Notes under the pieces: generated by a model
Seen by the model: the letters and a program-made list of their open reading frames with translations, nothing else
Told to the model about the DNA's origin: nothing
Database searches by the model: none
Origin: Selaginella moellendorffii
Taxonomy: Eukaryota > Streptophyta > Lycopodiopsida > Selaginellales > Selaginellaceae
Length of the DNA: 64,000 bases
Assembly: GCF_000143415.4 (NCBI RefSeq)
Contig: NW_003314285.1
Span: 1,678,966-1,742,965 of the forward strand
Direction: 5' to 3'
Position numbers and translations under genes: made by a program
Shown: piece after piece, positions 52,062 through 63,506 of the stretch
How the letters are laid out: each line of letters starts with the position of its first letter
Numbering within the stretch: the stretch's first letter is position 1

Positions 52062-52206
52062 ATATGCCCAGGCTCCTTCGCAGGGAGATCACACCACTAG
52101 CAAAGATGCTCCAATTGGTGGGATTAGGGGGGTGCTGAGCATAATCTGGCCACGGGGTAGTGTCTTTGGGAATGGCCCACCCTGCCATGGAACAGCCCGA
52201 AAGAAG
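52062..52206. other. Unidentified GC-rich island
   Basis: About 145 bp of balanced-to-GC-rich sequence inside A/T-rich flanks, with short hairpins (CTCC-ttcgca-GGAG-like near 52070; TGGG-aatgg-CCCA near 52170). It has stops in all frames. It could be a structured RNA or a fragment of older sequence; I do not recognise it. Confidence 0.35.
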
Positions 52207-52393
52207 GTGCTTGAATTAGATTTATTATTGTATTTACCTTATAACTCTATTTTTTACTCTTACTTTAATTAAAGTAAGAATCATATATACATTCAAAGGT
52301 ATCTATATTATACTATATATAATTTTATTTTAAACTAAACTTTAATGAGCTTTAATAAAAAAAATTAATATCTTAAAATGTTTTGTAGTTACT

Positions 52394-53278
52394 ATGGGAG
52401 TAGTGATTATTGCTTTAATTTCAATAATATTGTTTAGAATTTCTTTTGCACAATATGAAGTTGGAGATGTAGGTGTTATAAAGAAAGAAGCTGTACATAT
52501 TATCATACAAACTCTTCTAAATACAATTAGTGAGATACCAGATAGTAGCCTTCCAACTATGCAAAGTATTCATGGAAGTATAAATATTGAATTTGAAGAT
52601 ACAACAAATATTGTTATTGGATATGGTATTTTTATTTTTCGAACAATTGGGGAAATTTGTAATATAGAATTTGGAGAAGATGAAGTATCAGGAAGTGTTA
52701 TACGAAATTTATTAAATAAACGTTTACAAGATTCTACTTTAAAGATGTTAAATTTTGCTGCTTCCTTTATTATTTTAAAACATAAGTATTTTAATATTTA
52801 TTATTATGTTAGAGATTATAATCATCAACAAAATAGAAGACAACAAATGTTTGTAGAACATCCAAAATGCAGCATATTTTCAAGTATTTTAATTAGTGGA
52901 TATACTAATATGCCTCATCAATATTTATTATCAACACAATTTCTAATTTCTTCAAATAGAGAGGCTTATTTATATTTAAGTATTGATTGTAAATTACATA
53001 TATATAAAGGAAATAATAATTTATGGTCTTCAAAAAACTTAATTGAAGGAATTAATTGCATTTTAAGAGTACAAGAAGATGGAAATTTAGTTTTATACTC
53101 TGATAATAATAGAGTTGTTTGGGCTTCAAATACATACTGCACTTATCAAAATTGTTTTAAAGATACATATTTATTTATGCAAAATAATTGTAATTTAGTT
53201 TTATATACTACGCATCAGAAAACTTTTACCACTAATCCTAAAGTAGAACTTGTATGGGATTCCAAAACATTTTGCTAA
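52394..53278 (+). CDS. Secreted GNA-like lectin-domain protein, copy 2
   Basis: An intronless 294-residue frame with a hydrophobic signal (VVIIALISIILFRISFA). Residues about 25-185 form an unrecognised, Ile/Asn-rich helical region. The C-terminal bulb-type lectin module has its intact mannose-binding signature in the middle repeat, QEDGNLVLY (227-235), with VVWASNT after it. The last repeat reads QNNCNLVLY (263-271), with Asp replaced by Asn. Four Cys in the lectin part (YC, NC, NC, FC) align with those of copy 1 and may form disulfides. Codons are strongly A/T-ending. The nearest ATG (52394) starts the signal peptide. Extracellular mannose-type sugar binding is inferred. Confidence 0.77.
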   Translation: MGVVIIALISIILFRISFAQYEVGDVGVIKKEAVHIIIQTLLNTISEIPDSSLPTMQSIHGSINIEFEDTTNIVIGYGIFIFRTIGEICNIEFGEDEVSGSVIRNLLNKRLQDSTLKMLNFAASFIILKHKYFNIYYYVRDYNHQQNRRQQMFVEHPKCSIFSSILISGYTNMPHQYLLSTQFLISSNREAYLYLSIDCKLHIYKGNNNLWSSKNLIEGINCILRVQEDGNLVLYSDNNRVVWASNTYCTYQNCFKDTYLFMQNNCNLVLYTTHQKTFTTNPKVELVWDSKTFC

Positions 53279-53930
53279 TTTTATATTTTATTTATTTCAA
53301 ATTAATTCTTAATAATTTTAATTTTAAGATCATAATTATAATCACTGTGAGATTAATAATTACTTACTTATATTTAAGCACAATTAGTTTCAAAAATACT
53401 AATAATTATCACCAAAGATAAGCTTGAGTATGCTTATAGTAGAGGATTATAATTGGTGGACAATAATAAGAGTTATAGCATTGTTGTGGTCACACTTCTA
53501 TGCAAGTGGGGGTTTGGGAAGATATATGGAGATAAAATTGAGGCATTTTTGTGTCAGTGGGAATTTTAGAACTCCGTAGTTTAGCTCTAGCTGAAATGAC
53601 ACTCAAAATGGGGGGATCTAGTTCCAAAGAACTCAAATCAAACAATACGAACCACTAGCATCATTGGTCTTGTGAGTGTTTTCATTTGTTCTTCAATGAA
53701 TTTGGATCTAACTGAAGAGTATCAGGTGCAAATTTAAGTTACTTTTATAAAGGCATGCATCATCTTGTTAGAGGTAGGATGGGTTGTAAGTAGACCTTGA
53801 TGATGGAGAAATGACCAAAAGAACGAAAATAATTTATAAGTGTGTTGTGGTAAAGCCAATGCCTCTTGTGCTTTAATAGCTTTTTATTGGCATTATACAC
53901 TACTTTATCACTTCTTAGCACTATCTTCCT
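53279..53930. other. Intergenic, no gene seen
   Basis: AT-rich to mixed sequence with no supported coding region. Confidence 0.4.
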
Positions 53931-53932
53931 TT

Positions 53933-54260
53933 TTGTCTCCCAACGAGACAACACTGCGTTCCTCCATTTCCTCAAATATTTTCTCTGCCTGGTTTAGGTT
54001 TCCAGCTCGAACATAAGCGACCAGCATCGCTGTCTACAAGACGTTAACAGAGCATCTCTCTTGCACACCGCAAATGCCCTATATGCCAGGATCAAACGAG
54101 AGATTCCTCCGGCGTCTTTGGCCATGGATAGTGTCGTGCCCAATCTGATAAGCTCCAGGCACACATTTCGATCGTGTTCCACGCATTTCTTGTGCTCTTG
54201 GCTTGTCATTGGAAAGGAATCCAGTGTCAAGAAAACGAAGTGGCTTTCCTTCACTTAAGT
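53933..54260 (-). pseudogene. Internally deleted PPR fragment
   Basis: 53933-54035 matches 44955-45050 of the intact PPR gene (ACGAGACAACACTGCGTTCC shared). About 54110-54250 matches 45650-45790 (the 5' end, including the CTTGTCATTGGAAAGGAATCC stretch). About 600 bp between them are lost, and frames are disrupted. Confidence 0.75.
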
Positions 54261-54545
54261 ATAGTATATCTTCCCTGGAATCGAACCTTTTGACGCAAGT
54301 ACTCTTATCTTTCAAAGGATGAGTTTGATTGAAAATTCTCAACACCTATAGAGAGCTAACGATGTGTTCGAAGAAAAGTTTGATTTGAAAAATCCTGAAA
54401 GAGACGACAATGTATGTACACCTTCACAAGCTGCCAAAACATCTTGTAGCAATCTGAAAAGGAGAGACAGAAAAGTTCCACCATCAGTGCTGAAAGCTAC
54501 TAGCAACGAGAAAGTGAAAGAAACATGGAGCTTACTGACCAGTTA

Positions 54546-56357
54546 TTACCAGCGAACAGTGGCCAGGACCCGCGGGGTTGAAACGGCGTCGAGAGCTCTC
54601 GTTCGACGATCAGGTGGAATGACGGAGAGGCTTGTGATCCGTGCTCCACCCTCGGAGCACCAGCCATTTCGCTTGATCTCGAGCATTGGAGGGCGATGCT
54701 TCATGTGCTTGTGCAGATCTCCATTTCCATTACACTCGTTGCCGTTGACGTCTACATGAGTGAGGGAAGGGGTCTCCTCCGGCTTTGATGCTTCCTGGCT
54801 CAATGCCTCCACAAAAGTCGTTGCGAGGCTCGCTGCTTCATCGCTCACGGAATCCTTGTTGGCCTTGAGGAACTTCTTCTTTGACTTTTGCTTGTGAGAT
54901 TTCATCTCGCGGGAAGAGTACTCCACCTATTTAAAACAATTTGGACGACAGTGATGAACGTTGAGCACTGCGAAGTAGACTTGTTACCTTCACTCTGGAC
55001 ATGTCCACGCCTTTATCCTTGAGAGTGTTGAGGAAGTATCTGAAATCCTCCTCGGTCGGCCGGTAGTGGCCGCTGTGAGCTTCAAGCAACTGTTGTTGAC
55101 AAACACATCATACATGAGCTTCCGAGCTATGGAACTTAACTATTTGGTACCTCCAAAATGCCGTTCATTAGAACCAGTCGGCCAGCCGCTGTGGCAGCTC
55201 CTCCTGCTAGAAAGCTCGAGTGCTGAAATTTCCCCTTCTTTTTCTGCGCATATGAAAGCATGTCAACTCCCTGGCGCAAAGGCGCTCCATAAACTAAGTA
55301 CCTGGCCTACGTATATCCTTCCAGTCGTGCTCATCACAAATATCCACTTGTCGTCATCGTCCACCACGCCGGTGTCAATGATCTTCCCGTCTAAGTATCT
55401 CCACACCCCGTTTTGTATCGACACTTCATACTCTTTCCTTTGCCGCTGTCAAAGACACGACTTTTAGTCAGAAATAGAGCGACCACGCGTTCGCAAGCAC
55501 TTACAGGGCCAAGATAATCTATCTGGTCCTTGAAAAGCTTCGCTCGAGAACAATCTTCGTGCTCGACTTGCCTGCCCTCTCCCACATCCAGCCTGTTTCA
55601 CAAGCTCAATAAGATTTCGCTGCAGGGAGAAGCAGCAAACATACCAGTAAAAGAAAGGCTCGGTTGTCCCACTCGAGAACCAGATCTTATAAAACTTATG
55701 CAAGTTGTGTCCATAGCGATGTCTGGCATCAATCTGCAATGAATGCGGGTCATAAAATAGAACAAACAAAATAAACGACAAGCGTACAGCTTCCAGCCAG
55801 TGTTCGAATGCAAGTTTTCTTGCGTTTTCGTCCTTGGACAGGCCCTTTCCGAGCTGGATGAAAGAAAGCAACTCACAGCTCAAGATAAGTCTGAGAAATG
55901 ACTACTCCACTCACCTTGGCCGCTAGTTTCTTAGCACGAATCCATTTGTGGGACACATTTTCTTCGCGCTCCTGGTCGAACTCGATGTTCTGTCTCAGGA
56001 TAACTCCTTCTAGGACGTTCCACCTAAACTTTTAAGTTAGAATTTATGGGCCATGGAAAGTGACTCGGTAGAAATTGGTTCTAGTGTTCTTGCTTACCAT
56101 CCATAGTCTCTGGCAATCACTGCGCAATCCGCGAGCTGCCGCCTCCGCCGATAGCCGCGATACGTCTTCTGCATCGTGATCGCAGCATCGTCTTGAGGAC
56201 TAAGCGCTGATCGATCTGGAGAGGAGCCAAGGAAACCTGAGAGAAAGAAAGAAAGAAGGCGACACCCACCATAGTTCCGGACGGAGTATGGCGATCCGCT
56301 CAAATCCCAGAAGAAGCGCCTCGCGGTCTTGACATCGACGGACAGATTCTTCTCCAT
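54546..56357 (-). CDS. IQM family protein (single IQ motif, calmodulin binding)
   Basis: Ten exons can be joined: 56357-56270, 56236-56098, 56023-55915, 55853-55788, 55733-55645, 55592-55505, 55445-55302, 55243-55151, 55089-54988, 54926-54546, for 432 residues. The IQ motif is [16 protein letters not shown] (about residue 50). IQM landmarks follow: LADCAVIA...[81 protein letters not shown] and [22 protein letters not shown] proteins bind calmodulin independently of Ca2+ and act in stress and hormone signalling in Arabidopsis. The first intron would be only 33 bp. It is a multiple of three without stops, so retention would add 11 residues. The last exon is a long, poorly conserved tail. Confidence 0.88.
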
Positions 56358-57653
56358 GCCCGATATTTCGAGAAATCCCGCCCACAATCGCCAATGCCGC
56401 CACACAAAAATCGCCAAGATCACGGCTCAGCGCCCAGATCCTCGTCGCCGCCGCGGTCGTCCAGTCCCTTCCTTCCACTGGGGAAATCCTTGACCTGGAA
56501 AGAGCTATCGCGAGGATTAAAATGGCGCTGGCGATCAAAGCCGGGCAGGCGAGTCAAGGCAGCACACGGATTCTTTTTCCAGCACGAGGGAAGAAAGGAA
56601 GCTCCCAGCTATGAAAAACAAAACCTGGTCGCCAATCACCATAGCTACATGCGTACATTGACCGTACCACGGACCAGCATGCCCTAAAACCTCAACGCTG
56701 GCGTAAGAGTGGCACCAATTCCGCGACAAACAAGGCAGGGTTGACGGCCGCCAAACAAGAAATCTTTATCGACACCGAGTTAAAAGAGAAAGAGAGACCG
56801 TTTATTTTGACCGTTGACCGATAGCGTGTGCCCGGTCGCCGCGTTGACCCCGGGGAATGGCCTTGGTCTTTGTGGCGCCTTCCAGCAACATCCAAAGAGT
56901 AGAAGCTTTCAAACAGGTATGATGGATTCCAAGTCTATGTGTCATGATAAAACTTCCATTGTCCTTGATGCCAACCGGAATCATAGCTTTGATTCATCAT
57001 ATGTATCCTCTGGCTAGCCACTAGAGCTGCAAGCATTTAGACAAAGATTGATCATATCAAAACTATATCATAGTAATAAAACTACTACTATTATCGGTGA
57101 GGATGATGTATTTGATGCTATTATGCTATGACAGTGGCAGACCGGGACAGAAGCAAGGGAGAAGAAAAGTACGATTTGTGGGGCTTTTTCTTTTCTAATG
57201 ATCGGGATCCATGCAACACACCCTCGAAGAGAACCCAAGTTTCTCGCCACTCGATCACAATCATGCTGGGTGAGATTCTCCTCGCATCTGAGTTTGAGAA
57301 GAATTCCCAAACCAACCAAGTATTATTATAGAATCCATAGATTATTATATAAGAAAGCTTAGATTGAAACAAAGAGAAGTTCGTCGAGCTTCACACCAAG
57401 CTCGTCGTGGAGTGCTTACTGCAAACACTAGGAGGAAGTTAATCGAAACGCACAAAAGGTTTCCTGGAAGAACTATAAGATAGAAGATCTCCACACCGCA
57501 GCTAGCACAGCTTTAAGACTTTAAGAAAACCATTCTTATCTCGATGGCGATGCTGACGGCGATGGAGTGGACGATGGTCGCTTTATCCATTTTTAAGTTT
57601 GAAGCATTCAAAGTAGCGACGAGCAGCTGCTAGTCCCAGTGCTGCCTGGCTTT
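56358..57653. other. Intergenic, no gene seen
   Basis: Upstream region of the IQM gene and downstream region of the BAHD gene. A 97-codon plus-strand frame (56394-56687) has no recognisable domain. I see no RNA gene. Confidence 0.45.
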
Positions 57654-59202
57654 TCATCCCAATAAGAAAACGTTTGGAGGGGCCAAGCCTTGGAAGCCAC
57701 ACACCTGGGAAGTCTGAGGATCGCCCGGAGAGGAAGCTTGCGTCCATGGCATGGACAGAAAGCCCGGCTCTTGCTCCATCCTGCGCAACTCCTCGGGAGC
57801 CAGGCAGATACACACGTCGATGTCCCCAGAGCCCCTGGCACCTGTGAAGAAGGTGATGATCCCGGCCCATGCTAGCTTGCCAGGCCTCACTGCAACAGGA
57901 TCACCCCAGCCGTAGTTTATGCCGTAAGCTGGAAACTTTGGCGAGCTTACCACCACAAAGTTGTTGTCGAGGGCGTAGTCGGCACCTCGAAAGTAAGCGT
58001 TGCCTTGCTTGTCACACCACTCGAGCAGCGACTTTATGTTCCCGTCTGTGGCACCTGCAATCGCTTGGCTTAGAATCCGGACTCCATGAGCGGTACCTTT
58101 CTCGGGACTCAGCAGCTCGCCGGCACGGGACTCGGCGTAGACAGCACACACCGCGTTGCCAAAGTATCCATCCGGGAGGCACGGCACCAGCCGCTTCCTC
58201 ACGTCCACCCCGACGAAGAAGCGTGTCTCCTCCGACTCCTCGAGCCCCCGAGCTCGGACTAGACACCGCCATATGTGCGCACACAGGACGCGGAAGGACG
58301 ACACCTGCTGGATGTCCCCGTTGCTGCCGGCCATGGCCTGGAGCTTGAGCCTCCGGATGAACTGAGCCGAGAAGCTGTACATTCTCTGCTGTATGTTGGA
58401 GAAGCCGATGGGTGCCTCCATGGAGGCCGTCGCGGGGATGGCGAAGTAGCGAGGCAGGGAGCTCATATAAGTGACTGGCGGCTGCGATATCAGAATTTCC
58501 CGGGAGTGAACCGGCGGCAGGGAGATGGACTGTCCGCAGGCGACTTCGGACCACGACTTCATAAAGTGCCAGAAGGAGTAACCATCTATGAGGAAATGGT
58601 TGTAGGAGACACCAACCGCTAGACCACCACTTTTGAATCGTGTCACCTGGGAAAACATTCGTCGTCGTGGTCGTCGTCGTCGAAAAGAAAAAAATAAAAT
58701 GGAAAACAAAGAGCAAGTGAGTACCGACAGACAGGAGATCACAAAAAACTTAAATGCGTACCTGAACCGATACCGGAGCTATGTGTGGAGCATCTGCAAG
58801 CTCCGAGCTCTCCACATGAGCCAGCTCCGAGCAGAGATCCATGCAGTGAGGCGAGGCGAGGAAGTCGCCTAGAGACTTTCGGAGCATCGCTGCCTCAATG
58901 AAAGGGACACCGGCGTCGTTGCAATTGATCCTCGGCTTCTCGGACTCTCCATCGGTGAAGCGGCCGGCGAGGGGATAGAACCGGACCAGCGTCTCTGCCA
59001 GGCTGCCCTTGAGCTTGTCGACGAAGGAGTCGTAGTTGTCGAGCGAATCCAAGTCGAGCGAATAGAACAGTATCCTTTGCATGCAAGCCACATTCCTGTT
59101 GAGAAAATCCAAGCTGGTGAGCGGTAGGATGCATCTGCGCGTGAGGGAAGCCGGCACCACAGTGGATATCGAGTGGATATGAATGCTGAAGTCGCTATCC
59201 AT
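57654..59202 (-). CDS. BAHD acyltransferase
   Basis: Two exons (59202-58762 and 58646-57654; 115-bp intron) give 477 residues, normal for BAHD enzymes. The active-site HxxxD is NHFLIDG (His164, Asp168) at the start of exon 2. The structural DFGWG motif appears as NYGWGDP (392-395 YGWG), a variant. Other family marks are LAETLVRFYPLAGRF, FRVLCAHIWRCLVRARG, VGVDVRKRLVP and GYFGNAV. The intron position just before HxxxD is usual in the family. BAHD enzymes transfer acyl groups from CoA thioesters to alcohols or amines (for example hydroxycinnamoyl transferases); the substrate cannot be read. ATG 59202 is the first true ATG. Confidence 0.92.
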
Positions 59203-60817
59203 GGTTTCCGCGGAAGCAGCAGCAGCACGCACTAGAGCAAAGGCGAGGCGAGCCAGTGACACGAGCCCAAGGTCGCTTTAAGTTCAATGAATTCGCCTCT
59301 GCTGTGATCTAGTGTCCATGTCACAGTAAATCTCCCTGCTCTCGAGCGGTCGATATATGGTTTCACTTTTGCTGCCTGCTGCTGCCTCGTCTGCTGGTTT
59401 GTACCAGTGCTGCCGGCTGGTGTTTGGGAGTCAGAAAACCAGCGAGAAGAAACTGTCCGATTCGGCTGGAGCTGCTCCTGCACACACACAAGCGTCGACA
59501 TAACCGATTTGACAATGCAAACTGATGCGAAAAGAAAAAGCCAGTGCAGTGCCAGTATTACTTACTTGGCGGAGGGAGAGAGAAAAGGAGCAGCACACAG
59601 TTCCAAGGAAGAGAGAGGCTCTTCGATATGTTGCTGCCCGCTGCTCGCTCGCTGGAGAAGCCAATAAGGCATGTGATGTCCTGTTCGGTCCTGTCCCACC
59701 TTCAACTGGCGTTGCCATGAAAAGCAGTGAGGAACAGTCTCAAGTACATATTCCTTCCTGCTTGAATACTCAAATATATATATATCGCTCTCTCTCGCTC
59801 GCTTACCAGCCTCGGAAAAGCAAGCCAAACAAACAGGTCCTGTTCTTTCTTCGTCTCCTCCCCTGTGTCAAATCATATCTCCTGTCATTCATACCAAAGC
59901 TTGTCATGTCTACATCCTGCATACAATGGATACATACATATGCGTGACATCCCAGGTAGCTCCTCTCGCAGATTCACAATCCTGAAACCCCCGCAACGCA
60001 ACTTTCAGTAGAGAAATTACTTCTAATTATAACCCACAAAGCTCTAGGAGAATTGCAATCCGGGAGCTACATTTGGCATGTGGAGGAGAGATTTCTAATT
60101 CCGGGATGCTGGTGGTGGTGGTGAAAAGGAAAAGTTTATGTAGCTATTCGAGGAAAACGGGGGAATAATAACGAAACTACTATGCCTCAACACTGCCGTA
60201 ACCAATGCAAAAACAAATGACCTCCAAGACACAAACAAAAGAATGCAGCTTTCCCAATCCTACGTTTAATAATTGAAATGCATCAATCAAGTCGGGAGAA
60301 TGACTACTGAAGTTTAAAAGTCAGTACCCCCTAGAAGAGACGCAATGCAAGGAAAATAGAGGAGCTGAAAGAACTAGCAGAAGAGCAAGTACCAGTTTTT
60401 GAAAGAAGCAAAGCTCCTCGAGCTCAAGACTTTCACGTCCGTTTCGTTGCTTTTCTCCTGGCCAAAGTACTCTGCAACAGTCCAAGTCCGAAAGATTATG
60501 AACACACTTCAGCAACCAGACACGGATCTTAGAAAAATAATATGTATCTAGCTAGGAAGAACGTACCATTAGAAGAAGTACACCGATTGGATCACTTTTT
60601 ATTTGCATTGGAATAGAGCGAAACAGTACAGCACTGACACGAGTTGCAAAGCCCGATTAGGAATCATAGCGAATAAGTAAGATCGAGTTAGGCCTATAGA
60701 TAAATTGACCTGGAAAATTCTACACCTCATGAGCATGATTATAACTCGCTCTGTAAACGCACCTGATTTCTCAGGTTTTGGGAGTCTCGCTACCTGTCGC
60801 GCGAGGTTTCTTGCTAA
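59203..60817. other. Intergenic, no gene seen
   Basis: BAHD promoter side and WAT1 3' side. It has a short TATATATATATCGCTCTCTCTCGCTC simple-sequence patch near 59776-59800 and no coding region with recognisable domains. Confidence 0.45.
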
Positions 60818-62316
60818 TCAATCTGCAGGCTGCAGCCAGCGAGAAGAAAAAGATCAAACATGACTTGAAAAAAACATGGACTTGAGGAAACTTACGCTCC
60901 ATAAATGTTCAGTCAACGATGAACCCATGGCCATTCGTCGTTGCTCCTCCCGTCCCCATAGCACAGAACAAGTGCCAAAAATCACTAGGACTGTACCAAT
61001 TAAACTGAAAAAAAAAAAACGATCATTGATACGGGCACGTCTTTTTTGCAAGTGATACGTACCTGCCGAAATGAAATGGCTGATGTAAAAGAACTGCAGC
61101 AAGAGTACATGTAAAAACCATTCTCAGGGGCTGATAAACAGCAACTATGACCGGGCCACCCCGAAAAACACCCCAGGAATAAGTTCCAAACGCCAAAGCT
61201 GTTCCAATAAAACCCTGAGCGAGCAGCGAGGAAAAGTGAGAACTGTTCCATCTCCAAATGCAAACAAACTTACAGCGTAAATCACACAATAAATTTGCGA
61301 GCCAGGCTCCAGAATCCACTTGGAGGTATCTCGTTCAAAAATGGCTGACAAAATACCAAGCTCTAAGACTCCAAATAAACAAGAAAAAGCTGCAACCGAA
61401 AGCGGAGCAGGATAGCGTGTCAAAATTGGAACCTGGAATGTCAAGTTTAAGGACCGATGCAAATGCAGGAGTCAGTACAAAACTAAACCTGTAAGATGAG
61501 GTAGATTCCCAAACATATGCTGCCAATTAAAGCAATCGAGCTAAGCTGCCAAGACTCGCTTGACACTTGCACCTGTAGGAGATTGTTTGTCGGGACAGCC
61601 AAGGATCTCAGAAGCACAGGTCCTTTACCAAGAGCGATGACTACTGCACCCAGACAACTGAGAAGAATACCGAGAACTTTTGCTTTTCCATCTCGTCTTC
61701 GCAGGTGAATTTCTTCGAGCCTGATTAAAGAGGTATTAGAAATAGAAAGAAAATTATCTCAAACTACTGACCAGCATGCCCCGGCTAGAATTAAGGTAAA
61801 AAGTGGTGTGATACTCTCAATTGCTGCTGGAATTGATGGTGAAACCAAGCTGGAAACTGAGCTAGAGCTCGTCACATACGTCACTTGATTGATCACGACC
61901 CTGGAGAAAGGAAAGACGTAATTCATGCATGCTAAAAAAAATTCTGGACATACCCGATAGAGCCGAGAATAAACAACCGGCAAGCAGTCGAGAAGCGTAG
62001 TTCCGGACGTTGATCTCTGCCAAGAATCAGTCCAAGAAGGAAAACCAAAACAAACAACATGTTTAGAGCTTTAGAAAAGGAGGAGGAGAAAAAAAAGAGC
62101 TGCTAGGTACCTCTCATAGAAGAAAGCCAATGGCGCGAGGATTAAGAATCCGATGCAGTTCTGATAGAGCGGAAAAACAAAACGACCGAGAGATCCAACG
62201 CGTGAAGTTTTCAGAAGAATCGTGAATCCGGCGCTTCCCAACTGCACTATCGCGAGCGCCGCGTTGAGATAGCTCTTGTCTGGCGCATTTTGGTAATACG
62301 AGGGCAACTCCGCCAT
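60818..62316 (-). CDS. WAT1-related EamA/DMT-family transporter
   Basis: Eight exons (62316-62111, 62016-61954, 61900-61772, 61720-61489, 61432-61274, 61214-61063, 61004-60896, 60829-60818) join to 353 residues. About ten hydrophobic helices are visible in the drug/metabolite transporter 5+5 pattern, including LNAALAIVQLGSAGFTILL, PSIPAAIESITPLFTLILAGACW, VLGILLSCLGAVVIALGKGP, GFIGTALAFGTYSW and LIGTVLVIFGTCSVLWGR. The tail is a short hydrophilic end. Plant relatives (WAT1, nodulin-21 type) sit in vacuolar or plasma membranes and some move auxin or amino acids; the substrate here is unknown. The last exon encodes only three residues plus stop and is the least certain. It is divergent from the MPH1-like gene (265 bp between starts). 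Confidence 0.88.
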
Positions 62317-62581
62317 TTGATCGCTATCGGCAGGAGCCGCAATCGAAGATCCTGAGCAGTCCCACGGGAGCACTCGATTTTTATTCCTGAGCAACGAGTG
62401 GAGAGATTCACTGCGAGATCTTGGATGAGAGAATGCGTACCAGGTCGATAGAAAGCCCCATCGCTTAAAAGCCCTAGTCTCGCGGATTTTGCCATGAGAA
62501 TATACTTCTAGGCGTTAGAGCATCTGACACGTGGCCGCATTTGAGCCAGGGTTTTAGGGTTCCAGCTCTGTGGTGGAATCC
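62317..62581. promoter_or_regulatory. Shared divergent promoter with G-box and telo-box
   Basis: GACACGTGGC (G-box CACGTG at 62528-62533, ABRE-like) lies 49 bp from the MPH1-like start. GGGTTTTAGGGTT (62549-62562) is a telo-box-like motif. Light or ABA responsiveness is inferred only from the motifs. Confidence 0.5.
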
Positions 62582-63313
62582 ATGGCTGCCTCTCTCGTTG
62601 GCTCTTCGTCTACCTCCACTACTCGATCATTCCTAGGGTTTACGCCTAGGAAGCAACAACAACGGAGATTTTCGCTCCAGATCGTCCGGGCCATCAAGGC
62701 GCCAGAAGAATGCAACGAGGAAGAATGCGCTCCCACCAAGGAGGTAAATATCTCGTGAAACAATTCGTGAGCCTAGAACATTTGATCCAGGACCGAAATT
62801 TTCACTCGATTGATCTCTAGGTTGGGAGCTTGAGCATGGACTGGAAAGCCGAAGAGAACACCAAAGTGGTAGGAACTTTCCCCCCAATCGGGAAGCAAAA
62901 CAGGGTCACAGGCTATGTCGAGAAGGATTCTGCCGGTCAGACCAACGTCTACGCAGTCGAGGTACGTAGAATCGATCAAAATTCTTTCCAGCCGCTGAGA
63001 TTTCCTCCCAAAATTCCTGCTCCAGCCCCCGGTTTATGTCGCGGAATCGGCCATTAGCACTGGATCGGCTGGAGCATCGTCTCAAGGCAGCGAGAACACA
63101 GTCGCGATCATCGCAGGGCTGGGAATCGTCACAGTGGCCGCCACTGCTGTGATTCTATCCCAAGAATCGGCTCCACCGCAAGCAGGGTACTCGGGGCCTC
63201 CTCTCAGCTATTACATCCAGAAATTCCAACCATCGCCCGCTCTCACCCCAGTCCAGATCGAGGAACCACCATTGATTAGCGGAGAAGAAGAAGCTCCTCC
63301 TCTTTCTCAGTAG
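62582..63313 (+). CDS. MPH1: MPH1-like photosystem II maintenance protein, chloroplast
   Basis: Three exons (62582-62743, 62821-62961, 63026-63313) give 196 residues. The N-terminal about 40 residues form a Ser/Thr/Arg-rich transit peptide. The core reads VGSLSMDW...TKVVGTFPP and VTGYVEKDSAGQTNVYAVE, followed by YVAESAISTGSAGASS and a membrane helix VAIIAGLGIVTVAATAVILS. The Pro-rich tail has GPPLSYYIQKFQPSP. This order matches Arabidopsis MPH1 (maintenance of PSII under high light 1), a thylakoid protein aiding PSII stability in strong light. I assign it from remembered family pattern. It lies directly upstream of PsbW (193 bp gap), on the same strand. Confidence 0.78.
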
Positions 63314-63363
63314 TAAAGCCCTACATTTCCCTCTAAAAACGAAAGATTTTTTTTAAAATCACG

Positions 63364-63430
63364 CTTGACGTGTCACGTAACGCCACGTGTCACACGCAGG
63401 ACCAATGGCGGCGGATAAGCTTATCGTCAG
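63364..63430 (+). promoter_or_regulatory. PsbW promoter: G-box/ABRE cluster, CCAAT and palindromic I-box
   Basis: GACGTGTCACGTAACGCC followed by CACGTG (63384-63389) gives three ACGT cores in 25 bp. CCAAT lies at 63402-63406. GATAAGCTTATC (63414-63425) is two inverted I-box (GATAAG) halves, 82 bp before the ATG. G-box plus I-box is the classic light-responsive pairing of photosynthesis genes. Confidence 0.65.
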
Positions 63431-63506
63431 ACCTAGACCGAAGCTAGTAACGAGATCCAAGCCTATTAACCGAGCTCACATTTGTGGTAGAGAGAGCGTC
63501 TGAGCT

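Noticed and set aside
58012-58716. 234-codon alternative frame in the BAHD gene
   Set aside because: Shifted frame of exon 2; the true frame carries HxxxD and YGWG.
60321-60515. Small minus-strand hydrophobic frame near the WAT1 3' end
   Set aside because: Short, not joined by splice sites to the transporter, no known peptide pattern.
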